64,000 nucleotides of DNA from Clostridiales bacterium UBA7001. Lineage in GTDB: Bacteria; Bacillota; Clostridia; TANB77; CAG-508. The notes below the pieces were generated by a model. The model was given only the letters and a program-made list of their open reading frames with translations. It did no database searches and had not been told where the DNA came from. The DNA lies in the NCBI GenBank assembly GCA_002449785.1, contig DJXP01000004.1, positions 1 through 64,000 on the forward strand. Direction: 5' to 3'. Every line of letters starts with the position of its first letter. Within the stretch, counting starts at the first letter, position 1. Positions 46,157-55,262 of this stretch are shown here, in pieces. The position numbers and the translations under genes are program-made.

Positions 46157-46924
46157 TTGCAAGTAAGAATAAATGAATGGAATATCAATTATGAAATTTT
46201 AGGTGAAGGAAATCCTGTTATTCTTTTACATGGGTGGCTTGCTAATTTAGAAACAATGAGACCAATAGCTAATAATCTTTGCCAAAATTTTAAGGTTTAT
46301 TTGGTAGATATTGTTGGATTTGGGAAAAGTGACATGCCTGAACATCCATTAAATACAGATGATTTTGGGGATTTCTTGAAAAATTTTATGGATGCTTTAG
46401 ATATTAAAAATCCGATACTAATAGGACATTCAAACGGTGGAAGAACAATTATTAACGCCGTTGGTAGAGGGATCATTACAGCTAATAAAATTATCTTAAT
46501 TGATAGTGCAGGAATAAAGCCTAAAAGAAATTTTATTTATTATGGTAAAGTTTATTTTTACAAATTTGGAAAATTCATATTAAATCTTTTACCTAATATT
46601 AAACCTATTAAGAAATTTAAAGAAAATTTGAGAAACAAAGTGGGTTCAGCTGATTATAGGGCTTCTAGTAATGTGCTAAAAGAAACGCTAAAAAATATAG
46701 TAAATGAAGATTTAACAGAATTACTTCCAAAAATTAGTGTCCCTACATTAATATTTTGGGGAACATTAGATACTGCGACACCTATTTCTGATGGAAGAAA
46801 AATGGAAAAATTAATTCCAAACAGTGGACTGATTGAATATAGTGGTTCATCACATTTTTCTTATTTAGAAAATATTAATAATTTTAATGTTGTAGTAAAT
46901 GAATTTTTAAAAGATGACAAATAA
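46157..46924 (+). CDS. Alpha/beta-fold hydrolase
   Basis: A 255-aa cytoplasmic alpha/beta hydrolase. LHGWLAN (oxyanion loop), GFGKSD, the nucleophile elbow GHSNGG (Ser about 96), a cap region around KPKRNFIYYGKVYFYKFGKF, Asp in FWGTLDTATP and His in GSSHFSYLEN complete a standard triad. The start is TTG at 46157 with AAGGAGGAT just upstream. It lies 38 nt before the MurF-like gene, and the ddl gene follows, so the three may form a wall-precursor cluster. The substrate is unknown; a role in peptidoglycan or lipid-precursor turnover is only a guess from context. Confidence 0.85.
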   Translation: MQVRINEWNINYEILGEGNPVILLHGWLANLETMRPIANNLCQNFKVYLVDIVGFGKSDMPEHPLNTDDFGDFLKNFMDALDIKNPILIGHSNGGRTIINAVGRGIITANKIILIDSAGIKPKRNFIYYGKVYFYKFGKFILNLLPNIKPIKKFKENLRNKVGSADYRASSNVLKETLKNIVNEDLTELLPKISVPTLIFWGTLDTATPISDGRKMEKLIPNSGLIEYSGSSHFSYLENINNFNVVVNEFLKDDK

Positions 46925-46962
46925 TAATATTTACAAAAAATAAAATGATAGGAGAGTTGTTA

Positions 46963-48537
46963 ATGGAAAAAGTTTTGATAAACTTTAGTTTAATTCTTAT
47001 ATTAGTTTATTTTTATAAAATAACAAGGCATGGATTACATATTTTACAACTTGAAAACTATTATTTAGATAGATATGTTGTATGGATTAAGAAAAACATA
47101 AAAAAAGTAATTAGTATTAGAAATATTATTTTACTATTAATGCCAATAATTTGTTTTATAATTATTAAATCTGGAAAACTGTTATTAATATCATATATAA
47201 TAGAAATTTTAGTATTTATATATTTAATAATAAAGACCAAAAAACCTAAAGAAAAAAAAGCATTTGTTGTTACAGCGAGAATTAAAAGAGTTTATGTCAC
47301 ATATTTAGTATTATTCGTACTTGTTGCAGTTATTGCAAATATATTTGATGGAAAATATGCACTAATATTTTTGAACATATGTGCTATATTCGCATATTTT
47401 TTCGTTTATATTGTAAATTTAATAAATAGACCAATAGAAAAAAGTATTAGAAAAGGATTTTGTATCAAAGCAAAAAAGAAATTAAAAGAAATTCCTAATT
47501 TAAAAGTAATTGGAATTACTGGAAGTTACGGAAAAACTAGTACAAAATATGTGATTAATACGATTTTGTCTCAAAAATATAATACGCTTATGACACCTGA
47601 AAGTTATAATACAACTATGGGAGTTGTAAGGACAATTAATGAGAAACTTACATCTTTACATCAATTATTTATATGTGAGATGGGAGCTAAATATGTTGGA
47701 GATATTAAGGAAATTACAGATATTGTTGAGCCAACATATGGAGTGTTAACTGCAATTGGACCTCAACATTTAGACACATTTAAAAGCTTAGAAAACGTTA
47801 AAAAAACTAAACTTGAGTTGGTAGATAGTTTACCAGAAGATGGAATAGCTTTTGTAAATTGGGAAGATGAGAATATTAGAAATTCAAACATTACTAAAAA
47901 TGTTGTAAAATTTGGTTTATCTAAAGAAGCAGATTATTATGCTACAAATATAAATATTACAGAAAGAGGTTCAAATTTTGATGTTGTAATCCCAGGAAAG
48001 GCTCCTATAAAAATTAGAACAAGACTACTAGGTGATTTAAATGTATTAAATGTAGTAGGAGCTGTTGCAATAGCTGATAAACTTGGGCTTTCAGAAAATG
48101 AAATTAAAGCTGGTGCAAAATACATTAGACCTGTGCCACATAGATTAGAATTAAAGCAAAATGCAAATGGAAGTATAATTATAGATGATGCTTATAATTC
48201 TAATGTTAAAGGTGCTAATATGGCATTAGAAGTATTAAAATCATTTGTTGATAAAAAGAGAATATTAATTACACCAGGTATTGTTGAACTTGGAAATAAA
48301 TCAGAAGAAATTAATAAAGAATTAGGCAAAAAAAGTGCAAAATGCTGTGATTATATAATTTTAGTAGGTGCTCAGCAAACAGTTCCAATATATAATGGAA
48401 TTATTGAATCAGGGTATCCAGAATCACAATTATATATTGCAAAAAACTTGCAAGATGCATTATCACAAATGAATAAAATAATAACACCTAATAGTGTTGT
48501 TTTACTTGAGAACGATTTACCGGATAATTATTTATAA
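46963..48537 (+). CDS. murF: MurF-like Mur ligase with N-terminal membrane domain
   Basis: A 524-aa protein. The first 150 residues contain about five hydrophobic helices, absent from ordinary MurF. The rest is a Mur ligase: ATP loop GITGSYGKTST (about 185-195), SYNTTMG, ICEMGAKYVGDI, IGPQHLDTF and C-terminal DDAYNSN. MurF adds D-Ala-D-Ala to the UDP-MurNAc-tripeptide. The ATG at 46963 is favoured by AGGAGAG 7-8 nt upstream; an in-frame ATG at 46945 precedes that site. It lies directly upstream of a D-Ala-D-Ala ligase, so consecutive steps are encoded together. The membrane domain suggests a membrane-tethered ligase. Whether it is the essential MurF or a second copy cannot be judged from the window. 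Confidence 0.85.
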   Translation: MEKVLINFSLILILVYFYKITRHGLHILQLENYYLDRYVVWIKKNIKKVISIRNIILLLMPIICFIIIKSGKLLLISYIIEILVFIYLIIKTKKPKEKKAFVVTARIKRVYVTYLVLFVLVAVIANIFDGKYALIFLNICAIFAYFFVYIVNLINRPIEKSIRKGFCIKAKKKLKEIPNLKVIGITGSYGKTSTKYVINTILSQKYNTLMTPESYNTTMGVVRTINEKLTSLHQLFICEMGAKYVGDIKEITDIVEPTYGVLTAIGPQHLDTFKSLENVKKTKLELVDSLPEDGIAFVNWEDENIRNSNITKNVVKFGLSKEADYYATNINITERGSNFDVVIPGKAPIKIRTRLLGDLNVLNVVGAVAIADKLGLSENEIKAGAKYIRPVPHRLELKQNANGSIIIDDAYNSNVKGANMALEVLKSFVDKKRILITPGIVELGNKSEEINKELGKKSAKCCDYIILVGAQQTVPIYNGIIESGYPESQLYIAKNLQDALSQMNKIITPNSVVLLENDLPDNYL

Positions 48538-48652
48538 GGAAAGGATAAACAATAGGGAATTTATTTTATAATATGTGATATTTTCTAATTTGAAAAAGTA
48601 ATGATTATTGTAAGCATTATTAAATTTTAGTATGTCACTTTTGGTTGTTTTT

Positions 48653-48670
48653 ACAGCCAAAAAAGGCTGT
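48653..48670. repeat. Hairpin ACAGCC / GGCTGT upstream of ddl
   Basis: Perfect 6-bp stem with an A-rich 6-nt loop, followed by CCCTATTGGG. It lies 20 nt before the ddl start and shares the GGGAC/GTCCC vocabulary of the other intergenic elements. It could affect translation of ddl. Confidence 0.45.
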
Positions 48671-48689
48671 CCCTATTGGGTGTATAAAT

Positions 48690-49952
48690 ATGAAAATAAA
48701 AGTTGGAATTTTTTTTGGTGGGGAATCTGTTGAACACGAGATTTCAGTTATAACTATGAATCAGGCTATATCTAGTTTGAATTCAGAAAAATATGAAATA
48801 GTACCTATATACATAGCTAAAAATGGAGTAATGTATACAGGTGACGATTTGTTAGATTTGTATTCTTTTAAAGATATGGATGTTTTACTTAAAAGATGTT
48901 ATAAAGTTGCTGTTGTAAATGATGGAGAAAGTGTTAAAGTAGTTAAATGTCCGGCACCGATAATAGGAAAAAGGGTAATAAACACAATTGATGTAGCTTT
49001 TCCAATTGTACATGGAACTAATTGCGAAGACGGAACTTTAGCAGGATTCTTAAATCTACTTAGAATTCCAGTTGTTGGGCCAGATATATTAGCTTCTAGT
49101 ATTGGAATGGATAAAATAATTCAGAAAAAAGTATTAAAAGAGTCTGGAATACCAGTTGTTGATTCTGTTTCTTTTTATTCTATGGAATATGTAAAAGATG
49201 AGGAAAAAATATTAAAAGAAATAAATGAGAAATTAGAATATCCTTTAATTGTAAAGCCAGGAAATTTAGGTTCTAGTGTAGGAATTAGAAAGGCTAAAAA
49301 TAAGGTAGAGCTTGAAGAAGCAATAGAATTTTCAATGGAATTTTCTGATAGAATTCTTGTAGAAAAAGCTGTTGAAAATTTAAAAGAGATTAATTGCTCT
49401 GTAATTGGAAATTTAGCTGAAGGTGAAGCTTCTGTATGCGAAGAACCATGCTTTACAGACGAAATTTTAAGTTATGCTGATAAATATATAGGAGATGGAA
49501 AAGCAAAAGGAGGAACAATTTCAGGCGGTAAAAATGCTAATATTAAATTTGGTGCTAAAACCTCACCAAGTAAAACAGGATCAAATAGTGGATTTTCAAA
49601 TAAAAAAATACCAGCAGAAATAAGTGAAGAAAAAACAAAAGAAATTCAAAAATTATCTAAAGAAGTGTTTAAAATTTTAGGATGTAGTGGTGTTGCAAGA
49701 ATAGACTTCTTAATGGATACTAAAGAAAATAAAGTATATGTAAATGAGATAAATGAAATACCAGGTGCTCTTTCATATTACTTATGGGAAGCAACGGGAA
49801 AGAGTTTTGAACAAGAATTAGATGAAATAATAGATATAGCAATAAAAAGACATAGAGATAAAGAAAAACTAACTTTTTCATATGATCAAAATATTTTAGC
49901 AATGCAAGGTGGAGTAAAGGGAAGTAAAGGAACAAAAACTATAAAAAAATAA
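48690..49952 (+). CDS. ddl: D-alanine--D-alanine ligase with a low-complexity insertion
   Basis: A 420-aa ATP-grasp ligase. It has FFGGESVEHEISV at the N-terminus, VKPGNLGSSVGI (ATP/phosphate loop), and SYADKYI in the omega-loop region, where a Tyr fits D-Ala rather than D-lactate as acceptor, and ends ARIDFLMD and VNEINEIPGALS (metal-binding Asp/Glu/Asn). It joins two D-Ala for MurF. Between DKYI and PAEISEE lies an extra stretch of about 40 residues rich in Gly/Lys/Ser (GTISGGKNANIKFG...) not usual in Ddl. ATG 48690 is chosen because MKIKVGIFFGG is the family start; only a weak GGGTG precedes it. The tail (GVKGSKGTKTIKK) is basic. Confidence 0.92.
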   Translation: MKIKVGIFFGGESVEHEISVITMNQAISSLNSEKYEIVPIYIAKNGVMYTGDDLLDLYSFKDMDVLLKRCYKVAVVNDGESVKVVKCPAPIIGKRVINTIDVAFPIVHGTNCEDGTLAGFLNLLRIPVVGPDILASSIGMDKIIQKKVLKESGIPVVDSVSFYSMEYVKDEEKILKEINEKLEYPLIVKPGNLGSSVGIRKAKNKVELEEAIEFSMEFSDRILVEKAVENLKEINCSVIGNLAEGEASVCEEPCFTDEILSYADKYIGDGKAKGGTISGGKNANIKFGAKTSPSKTGSNSGFSNKKIPAEISEEKTKEIQKLSKEVFKILGCSGVARIDFLMDTKENKVYVNEINEIPGALSYYLWEATGKSFEQELDEIIDIAIKRHRDKEKLTFSYDQNILAMQGGVKGSKGTKTIKK

Positions 49953-49971
49953 TATAATTAAATTAAAAAAC

Positions 49972-50000
49972 TTCACAAAAAAAGATGAAAATGATATAAT
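49972..50000 (+). promoter_or_regulatory. Promoter of the dnaJ-like gene
   Basis: TTCACA at 49972-49977, a 17-nt spacer and TATAAT at 49995-50000. Confidence 0.55.
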
Positions 50001-50036
50001 AAAAACGAATTTAAAAAAAGTTCGGGGGATGTTGAA

Positions 50037-50939
50037 ATGATATTTAAGGATTATTACAAAATACTTGGTTTAGAAACAAATAAAGTAAATAGTACACAAA
50101 TTAAGACTGCATATAGAGAACAAGCTAAAAAATATCATCCTGATGTGAATATTGCTAATAAAAAATATGAAGAACGATTTAAAGATATAAATGAGGCATA
50201 TAGAGTACTTTCAAGTAGCAGTAGTAAAAGAAAATATGATAGAATGTGGAATAGAAATGTTGGAAAGAAAAATGCTTCATATGAAGAAAGTAAAAGAAGT
50301 AAAGATTCATTATTTAGTGATTTCTTTAATATGTTTTTTGGGACAGTAGAAGAAAAAAGTGTTACAAATAAAAAAGAAAAGAAGATGCCATCTAAAGGTG
50401 AAAATATAGAGACAGAAATAAATGTTTCAATTGAAGATGCATTTAGAGGAAAAGAACAAACAGTAGGAATAAGAACAATTGAAGGAAAAATTAAAAAGTT
50501 TAAAATACAAGTTCCCCCTGGAATACAAAATAATGAAAAAATTAGAATAATAGGTCAGGGAAAAGCTGGTAAAAATGGTGGTAAAAACGGTGACTTATTT
50601 ATTAGAGTAAAAATTAATAATAATGAAAAATTTGAGCTTGATGGATATGATTTAAAAACAAATTTATATTTAACACCATGGGAAGCGGCTTTAAGTACTA
50701 AAGTTACATTAAGTGGAATAAATGAAGATGTTTCTGTATATGTTCCTTCAGGAATACAAAGTGGTGAAAAAATAGTTATTGAAAATAAAGGCTACAAAAA
50801 CGGAAAAGGTGGAAGAGGTAATTTGATTTTAGATACTAAAATAATGATTCCTAAAGAGTTAAATGATGAAGAACTGAAATTATTTAAAAAACTAGATAAA
50901 ATATGTTCATTTAATCCACGAGGGGAAAATGCAATTTAG
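50037..50939 (+). CDS. DnaJ/CbpA-type Hsp40 co-chaperone
   Basis: A 300-aa protein with an N-terminal J domain (residues 4-70, HPD in KYHPDVN), a short linker and a DnaJ C-terminal peptide-binding region (about 120-290; QVPPGIQNNEKIRIIGQGKAG, GDLFIRVKI, TPWEAALSTKVTL, VPSGIQSGEKIVI). The CxxCxGxG zinc-finger module is absent, so it is a CbpA-like class II Hsp40 rather than canonical DnaJ. It stimulates a DnaK ATPase and delivers clients. GGGGGA precedes the ATG. It appears monocistronic. Confidence 0.92.
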   Translation: MIFKDYYKILGLETNKVNSTQIKTAYREQAKKYHPDVNIANKKYEERFKDINEAYRVLSSSSSKRKYDRMWNRNVGKKNASYEESKRSKDSLFSDFFNMFFGTVEEKSVTNKKEKKMPSKGENIETEINVSIEDAFRGKEQTVGIRTIEGKIKKFKIQVPPGIQNNEKIRIIGQGKAGKNGGKNGDLFIRVKINNNEKFELDGYDLKTNLYLTPWEAALSTKVTLSGINEDVSVYVPSGIQSGEKIVIENKGYKNGKGGRGNLILDTKIMIPKELNDEELKLFKKLDKICSFNPRGENAI

Positions 50940-50997
50940 TTAATTAAATTTAATTAGTATATACACCTGAAAGTTGACATAAATCGTCAAAAATAAT

Positions 50998-51026
50998 TGA
51001 CAATTAATAGTTAGTGATATATAATT
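50998..51026 (+). promoter_or_regulatory. Promoter of the coupling-ATPase operon
   Basis: TTGACA at 50998-51003, a 17-nt spacer and TATAAT at 51021-51026: the best consensus promoter in the window. It drives the genes from 51088 to the terminator at 54113. Confidence 0.8.
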
Positions 51027-51087
51027 ATATATGTAGCTAAAGAAAAAAGCCACTTTGCAGTGGATAATATAAAGGAGAGAAATAATA

Positions 51088-51600
51088 ATGGTAGAAGATT
51101 TTTTACACGGAAAGTATTTTAGTATTACAGATCCACAAGAAGTAAATACTGTAATATATAAAGTAAATAGAACCGCAAAGGAATTTATAAAAACTTCTTC
51201 TAAATATAATGTGGAAAGGCTGGATTTTACAGAAGAATATGTTGGTAGCAATAAAAAGAAAACTTTTTTTGTAAGTAATCCTGCACCAGAAGGAAATCCA
51301 CTTTTAATTTTTTCTTTTGCAAAAGAAAAAGTCGTAATAAATATGGGATTTCTAGACTACGATACAATTAAAATTTCTAAAAAACCAATGCCAATGAAAT
51401 ATAAGTTTGTATCTAGTGAAGAAGAAGATTATAAAGAATTTCCTTATACTCCAAATATGAAAAGGCCTTTTTCAATAATAGACCCAGAAACAACTGAGGA
51501 GATTAAACCAACTTTATATTTTGATGAGGAGGCTAATGAAGTAAAGGGAAAATGCAAGTTAAAACCAAATAAAAAGTATTTTATTTTTGAAATAATGTAG
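51088..51600 (+). CDS. Protein of unknown function upstream of the coupling ATPase
   Basis: A 170-aa soluble protein beginning MVEDFLHGKYFSITDPQEVN. The N-terminal half is mixed alpha/beta (TVIYKVNRTAKEFIKTSSKY) and the C-terminal half is rich in beta-type segments and prolines (KRPFSIIDPETTEEIKPTLYFDE, KGKCKLKPNKKYFIFEIM). It has no signal peptide, membrane helix or recognised motif. AAAGGAGAG lies 8-9 nt before the ATG. It opens a three-gene operon with a disordered protein and the VirD4/TraG-type ATPase, so it may be an accessory of that ATPase; this is inference only. Confidence 0.6.
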   Translation: MVEDFLHGKYFSITDPQEVNTVIYKVNRTAKEFIKTSSKYNVERLDFTEEYVGSNKKKTFFVSNPAPEGNPLLIFSFAKEKVVINMGFLDYDTIKISKKPMPMKYKFVSSEEEDYKEFPYTPNMKRPFSIIDPETTEEIKPTLYFDEEANEVKGKCKLKPNKKYFIFEIM

Positions 51601-51627
51601 AAAGAGACTGAAGGGAGATTAAAATAT

Positions 51628-52002
51628 ATGGAAGATAAAACTACAAAGCCAAGTGGTGGTAGTGATAAAAATAAAGAATTACCAGTGAAGAATGTTTCAG
51701 ACAAAGAGATTAAAGATTTGGCTAGAGCTTATTTTGGAGATGATTTTAATAAGTTAAATCCACATTTCCTTTTAGATGAATTTAGTGGAATTGGAGAACT
51801 TGAATCTAGTGATCCAAAGTATAAAGCAGCAGTAATGGATGAAAATACATTTGCAGATGGCAATTATGTAGAAAAACCAACAAAAAGTGGAAAAAATAAA
51901 AGTATGGTAGAGAGTTCTTCTAAAGAAAACAAAAAAGGTAGACCTAAAAAAACCAGAGAACCACATGAAAAAGATGATGCTTCAGAAGAACAGTCTAAAT
52001 AA
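51628..52002 (+). CDS. Disordered, charged protein of unknown function
   Basis: A 124-aa protein. The N-terminus is Lys/Ser/Gly-rich, the centre (about 22-65) has a possible short helical domain (VSDKEIKDLARAYFGDDFNK, NPHFLLDEFSGIGELE), and the C-terminal 50 residues are strongly basic/acidic and probably disordered, with an AT-hook-like KKGRPKKTREP segment that could touch DNA. A GGGAG-type site lies upstream of the ATG. It sits 27 nt after the previous gene and 42 nt before the coupling ATPase, in one transcript. Function unknown. Confidence 0.55.
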   Translation: MEDKTTKPSGGSDKNKELPVKNVSDKEIKDLARAYFGDDFNKLNPHFLLDEFSGIGELESSDPKYKAAVMDENTFADGNYVEKPTKSGKNKSMVESSSKENKKGRPKKTREPHEKDDASEEQSK

Positions 52003-52044
52003 TTAAATTATCTTTATTATATTCAGAAGAAAAAAGGTGAAAAA

Positions 52045-54100
52045 ATGGGATTTTTTGAAAAATTAAGAAGAGCTATAAAAAAAATAAAAGGTAAATTAAT
52101 AGTAAGTTCAATTTTAATACTTGTAATTATTGTATGGGGAATTGCTCCATTTAGTACAGCTATTAAAGATGGATTAAGAGAAGCAACAGGAAGAGATACT
52201 GTAAATTGGGAAGTATTATTAATGAATTTGGGATTAGGACTTACTAAACCACTAGAACAGCTAAAAAAATGTATTTTTGAGGATGAATATAGATATTCAT
52301 TTTGGCTTGTAACAAGATCATTTTTAGGATTTTATGCATTGTTTGTTATTATTGGAATAATTAGGGCTATTCCTAAAAGTGAATATGAAGACATTGAAAA
52401 TGGTTCAAGTGATTGGAGTGAGCATGGAGAACAATATAGAGTTCTAAGTAAAAACAAAGGTATTGTTCTTGCTGAAAAGAACTATCTACCAGTTGATAAA
52501 CGTGGAAATGTTAATGTTTTAATTGTACGGAGGTTCTGGTGCTGGTAAATCAGCATCATATGTTATTCCAAATGCACTTCAATTATTAGGTTCATACGTT
52601 TTTACAGACCCAAAAGGTGAATTATATGACAAAACAGCAGGATATTTTAAAGCAAAAGGCTATGATGTTAAAGTATTAAATTTAGTACACCCACAAAATA
52701 GTGATGGATATAATCCACTTCACCATATTAATAATGAAATAGATGTAGATATTATTGCAAACACTATTGTTAAAGGACAAGGCGATGGAAGTAAGAGTTC
52801 TGATCCATTCTGGGATGATATGTCTGAAATGTTAATGAAAGCATTAATATATTATTTAAAAGCCACTAGACCACCAGAAGAACAATCCTTAGCAAGTTGT
52901 TCAGAACTTGTTAGAACTGCTAATAGTAGTGGAGGAGACAACTTACTTACAAACTTAATGAATCAATTACCATTTGATCATCCAGCAAGAATGTATTATA
53001 AAAATATTGAGATGCTTCCAGAAAAAACCTTTGGTTCAGTTCTAGGAACATTACAATCAAAACTTGGAAAATTTGATTCAAAAGAAATAGCAGAAGTTAC
53101 ATCAACAAATACAATAGACTTTACAGATATTGGTAGGAAAAAAACGGCAGTTTATGTTATATCATCAGATACACATACTGCATATGATTTCTTACTTACA
53201 ATATTTTTCTCACAAATGATACAACAATTATATGATTTTGCTGATAATTCAGGTGGAGCATTACCTATTCCTACATATTTCATACTTGACGAGTTTGCAA
53301 ACATTGGACAAATACCAGATTTTGACAAAAAAATATCTACTTCAAGAAGTAGAAAAATATCATTTAGTGTTATATTACAGAACTTAGACCAGTTAGAAGA
53401 TGTATATGAAAAAGCATATGAAACAATAATTGGTAACTGTGATACACATGTATTTTTAGGTTCAAACTCTCAAAAAACAGTTGAATATTTTTCAAAAGCT
53501 CTTGGTGAAAAAACTATAACAAGAGACAATATATCTGTAAACAAAGATAGAGAAGACTGGAAACAAGGTAAGAGTGAGTCTGACCAAATAATGGGTAGAG
53601 CATTAATGACTCCAGATGAACTTAGAAGAATGGATAATGACCTATGTATTATTTATGAAAAAGGATTAAAACCAATTAAAGCTAATAAGTATTATTACTT
53701 TAAATATCCTGAAGGAAAGATTGTTACACGATATAAAGCAAATCACAATGATGTTAATGTTGAAAGAGGTGTATGGAGAAAGTATAATCCATATAATCCT
53801 TATGTTGAAGAATCTGATTCTAATTCAGGTTCAGAAGTTCAAAACTCATTAGAAGACTTAGATAGTTTATTTGATGATGATGTTAACAATTCAGATAATA
53901 AATCAAATAATAATGATAGTAATTATAGTTTTAATACTATAGATAATAATAATGATAATAAAAATACAAATTCATCAATGAGAATGTCAGCAGAACCATC
54001 AACTAAGCCTGAAGATAAAAGACAAGCTGAGCTTCTAGATATTCAAAAAGAACTAGAAGCAAAATTTGATGAACTGTTTGGAACTAGTGATGATGAGTAA
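52045..54100 (+). CDS. VirD4/TraG-family coupling ATPase, expressed through a +1 frameshift
   Basis: The zero frame encodes 161 residues with two membrane segments (about 20-38 and 92-110) up to NVNVLIV, then meets CGG at 52528 and soon a TAA. Skipping the C continues in the +1 frame to 54100, giving a 684-aa protein with Walker A GGSGAGKS placed exactly where the family has it, TDPKGELYDKTAGYF, Walker B ILDEFANIG (Asp about 415) and a disordered Asn/Asp-rich tail. Such proteins are hexameric ATPases that bring DNA or protein substrates to a type IV secretion channel. No relaxase, VirB4 or other transfer gene is in the window. No usable start codon lies at the second frame before the Walker A motif, so two separate proteins are unlikely. 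Confidence 0.85.
52528..52531 (+). other. Putative programmed +1 frameshift site, CGG-A
   Basis: The zero-frame codon is CGG (codon 162) after GTA and before AGG TTC TGG; the +1 reading is GGA GGT TCT. The zero frame stops five codons later (TAA). The context CGGAGGTTCT resembles CGGAGATTTT at 61420. Confidence 0.7.
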
Positions 54101-54112
54101 GTTAGATTTAAA

Positions 54113-54142
54113 GGGGCTATAGTATAAATAGTCTCTTTTTTA
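54113..54142 (+). terminator. Terminator of the coupling-ATPase operon
   Basis: GGGGCTAT / ATAGTCTC stem (with G-U pairs) followed by TTTTTTATT. Confidence 0.65.
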
Positions 54143-54159
54143 TTAAGAAAGGAAAATAT

Positions 54160-55236
54160 ATGAAGTTTGTACACATAGCAGATATGCATTTTGATATACC
54201 ATTTACTTCTTTAAATACAAGAGAAGGATTAGGAGAAAAAAGAAGATTAGAGCAAAGAAATGTATTTAAAAAAGTAATTAATTATATTAAAGATAATAGC
54301 ATAGAATATTTTTTTATAGCAGGAGATTTATATGAACATGAATATGTAAAAAAATCAACAATTGAATTTATTATTAATTGTTTTCATGAAATACCAAATA
54401 CTAAAGTGTTTATTACACCTGGAAATCATGACCCTTATATAAAAGGCTCATATTATGAGACATATAATTTTGGAGATAATGTATGTATTTTTAACAAATC
54501 TCAAATAGAAAAATATGAAGATAAAAATGTAAATATATATGGACTAGCTTTTACAGAGTTTTATATGGAAGAGTCTCCACTTTTAGATGTATATCCAGAG
54601 AATAATACAAAGGTTAATATTCTTATATCTCACTGTGACTTAAACGGTGGAAAAGATGCAGATGGTTTTTCTTATAATCCAATTTTAGAGTCAAAATTAA
54701 ATGCCTTAGAATTTGATTATATAGCTATTGGACATATTCATAAAAGCAATATTGAAACAGCAAAAAAAGCATATTATCCTGGCTCACCTATTTCTCTTGG
54801 ATTTGATGAACTTGGAAAGCATGGAATGATTGTTGGAGAAATAAATAAAGATAGTTTTGATATTGAGTTTGTACCATTAGATAGTAGAGAATTTAAAGTG
54901 GTAGAAATTGATGTTACAAATTTTGCTTCAAGAGAAGATTTGGTTGAGAATTTATTAGATATTAATTTAGAAAGAAAAAATTTATATAAATTCGTATTAA
55001 CAGGATATAGGAATTTTGAAATAGATGTAAGACAGCTCTTAAAAGCCGTTAATATAGAAAATGTGCTTAAAATAAAAGATTGTACAAAAATTAGTTATGA
55101 TGTAGAAGAACTTGCAAAACAAAATAATCTTAAAGGAATTTTTGTAAGAGAAGCAATTAAAGCATATAATTCTGGACAATGTACAGAAGAAGAACTTCAA
55201 AAGGCAATTGAAATTGGCTTAGATGTTATGAAATAA
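54160..55236 (+). CDS. SbcD/Mre11-like metallophosphoesterase (DNA exonuclease)
   Basis: A 358-aa protein with the full set of calcineurin-type phosphoesterase motifs: IADMHFD (D-x-H), AGDLYEH, TPGNHDP, SHCDLNG and GHIHKS. The C-terminal 110 residues form a capping region. It is of the Mre11/SbcD/YhaO kind, a nuclease that works with a Rad50/SbcC-like ATPase on DNA ends. The partner gene is 26 nt downstream. AAAGGAAA precedes the ATG by about 7 nt. It begins after the terminator of the ATPase operon, so it is probably a separate unit. Confidence 0.88.
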   Translation: MKFVHIADMHFDIPFTSLNTREGLGEKRRLEQRNVFKKVINYIKDNSIEYFFIAGDLYEHEYVKKSTIEFIINCFHEIPNTKVFITPGNHDPYIKGSYYETYNFGDNVCIFNKSQIEKYEDKNVNIYGLAFTEFYMEESPLLDVYPENNTKVNILISHCDLNGGKDADGFSYNPILESKLNALEFDYIAIGHIHKSNIETAKKAYYPGSPISLGFDELGKHGMIVGEINKDSFDIEFVPLDSREFKVVEIDVTNFASREDLVENLLDINLERKNLYKFVLTGYRNFEIDVRQLLKAVNIENVLKIKDCTKISYDVEELAKQNNLKGIFVREAIKAYNSGQCTEEELQKAIEIGLDVMK

Positions 55237-55262
55237 AAATACTTTTTAGAAGGGATAAAGGC

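Noticed and set aside
52523..54100. Separate ATPase gene starting at TTG 52523
   Set aside because: It would begin two residues before the Walker A motif with no Shine-Dalgarno sequence upstream and without the membrane segments; a frameshift join fits better.
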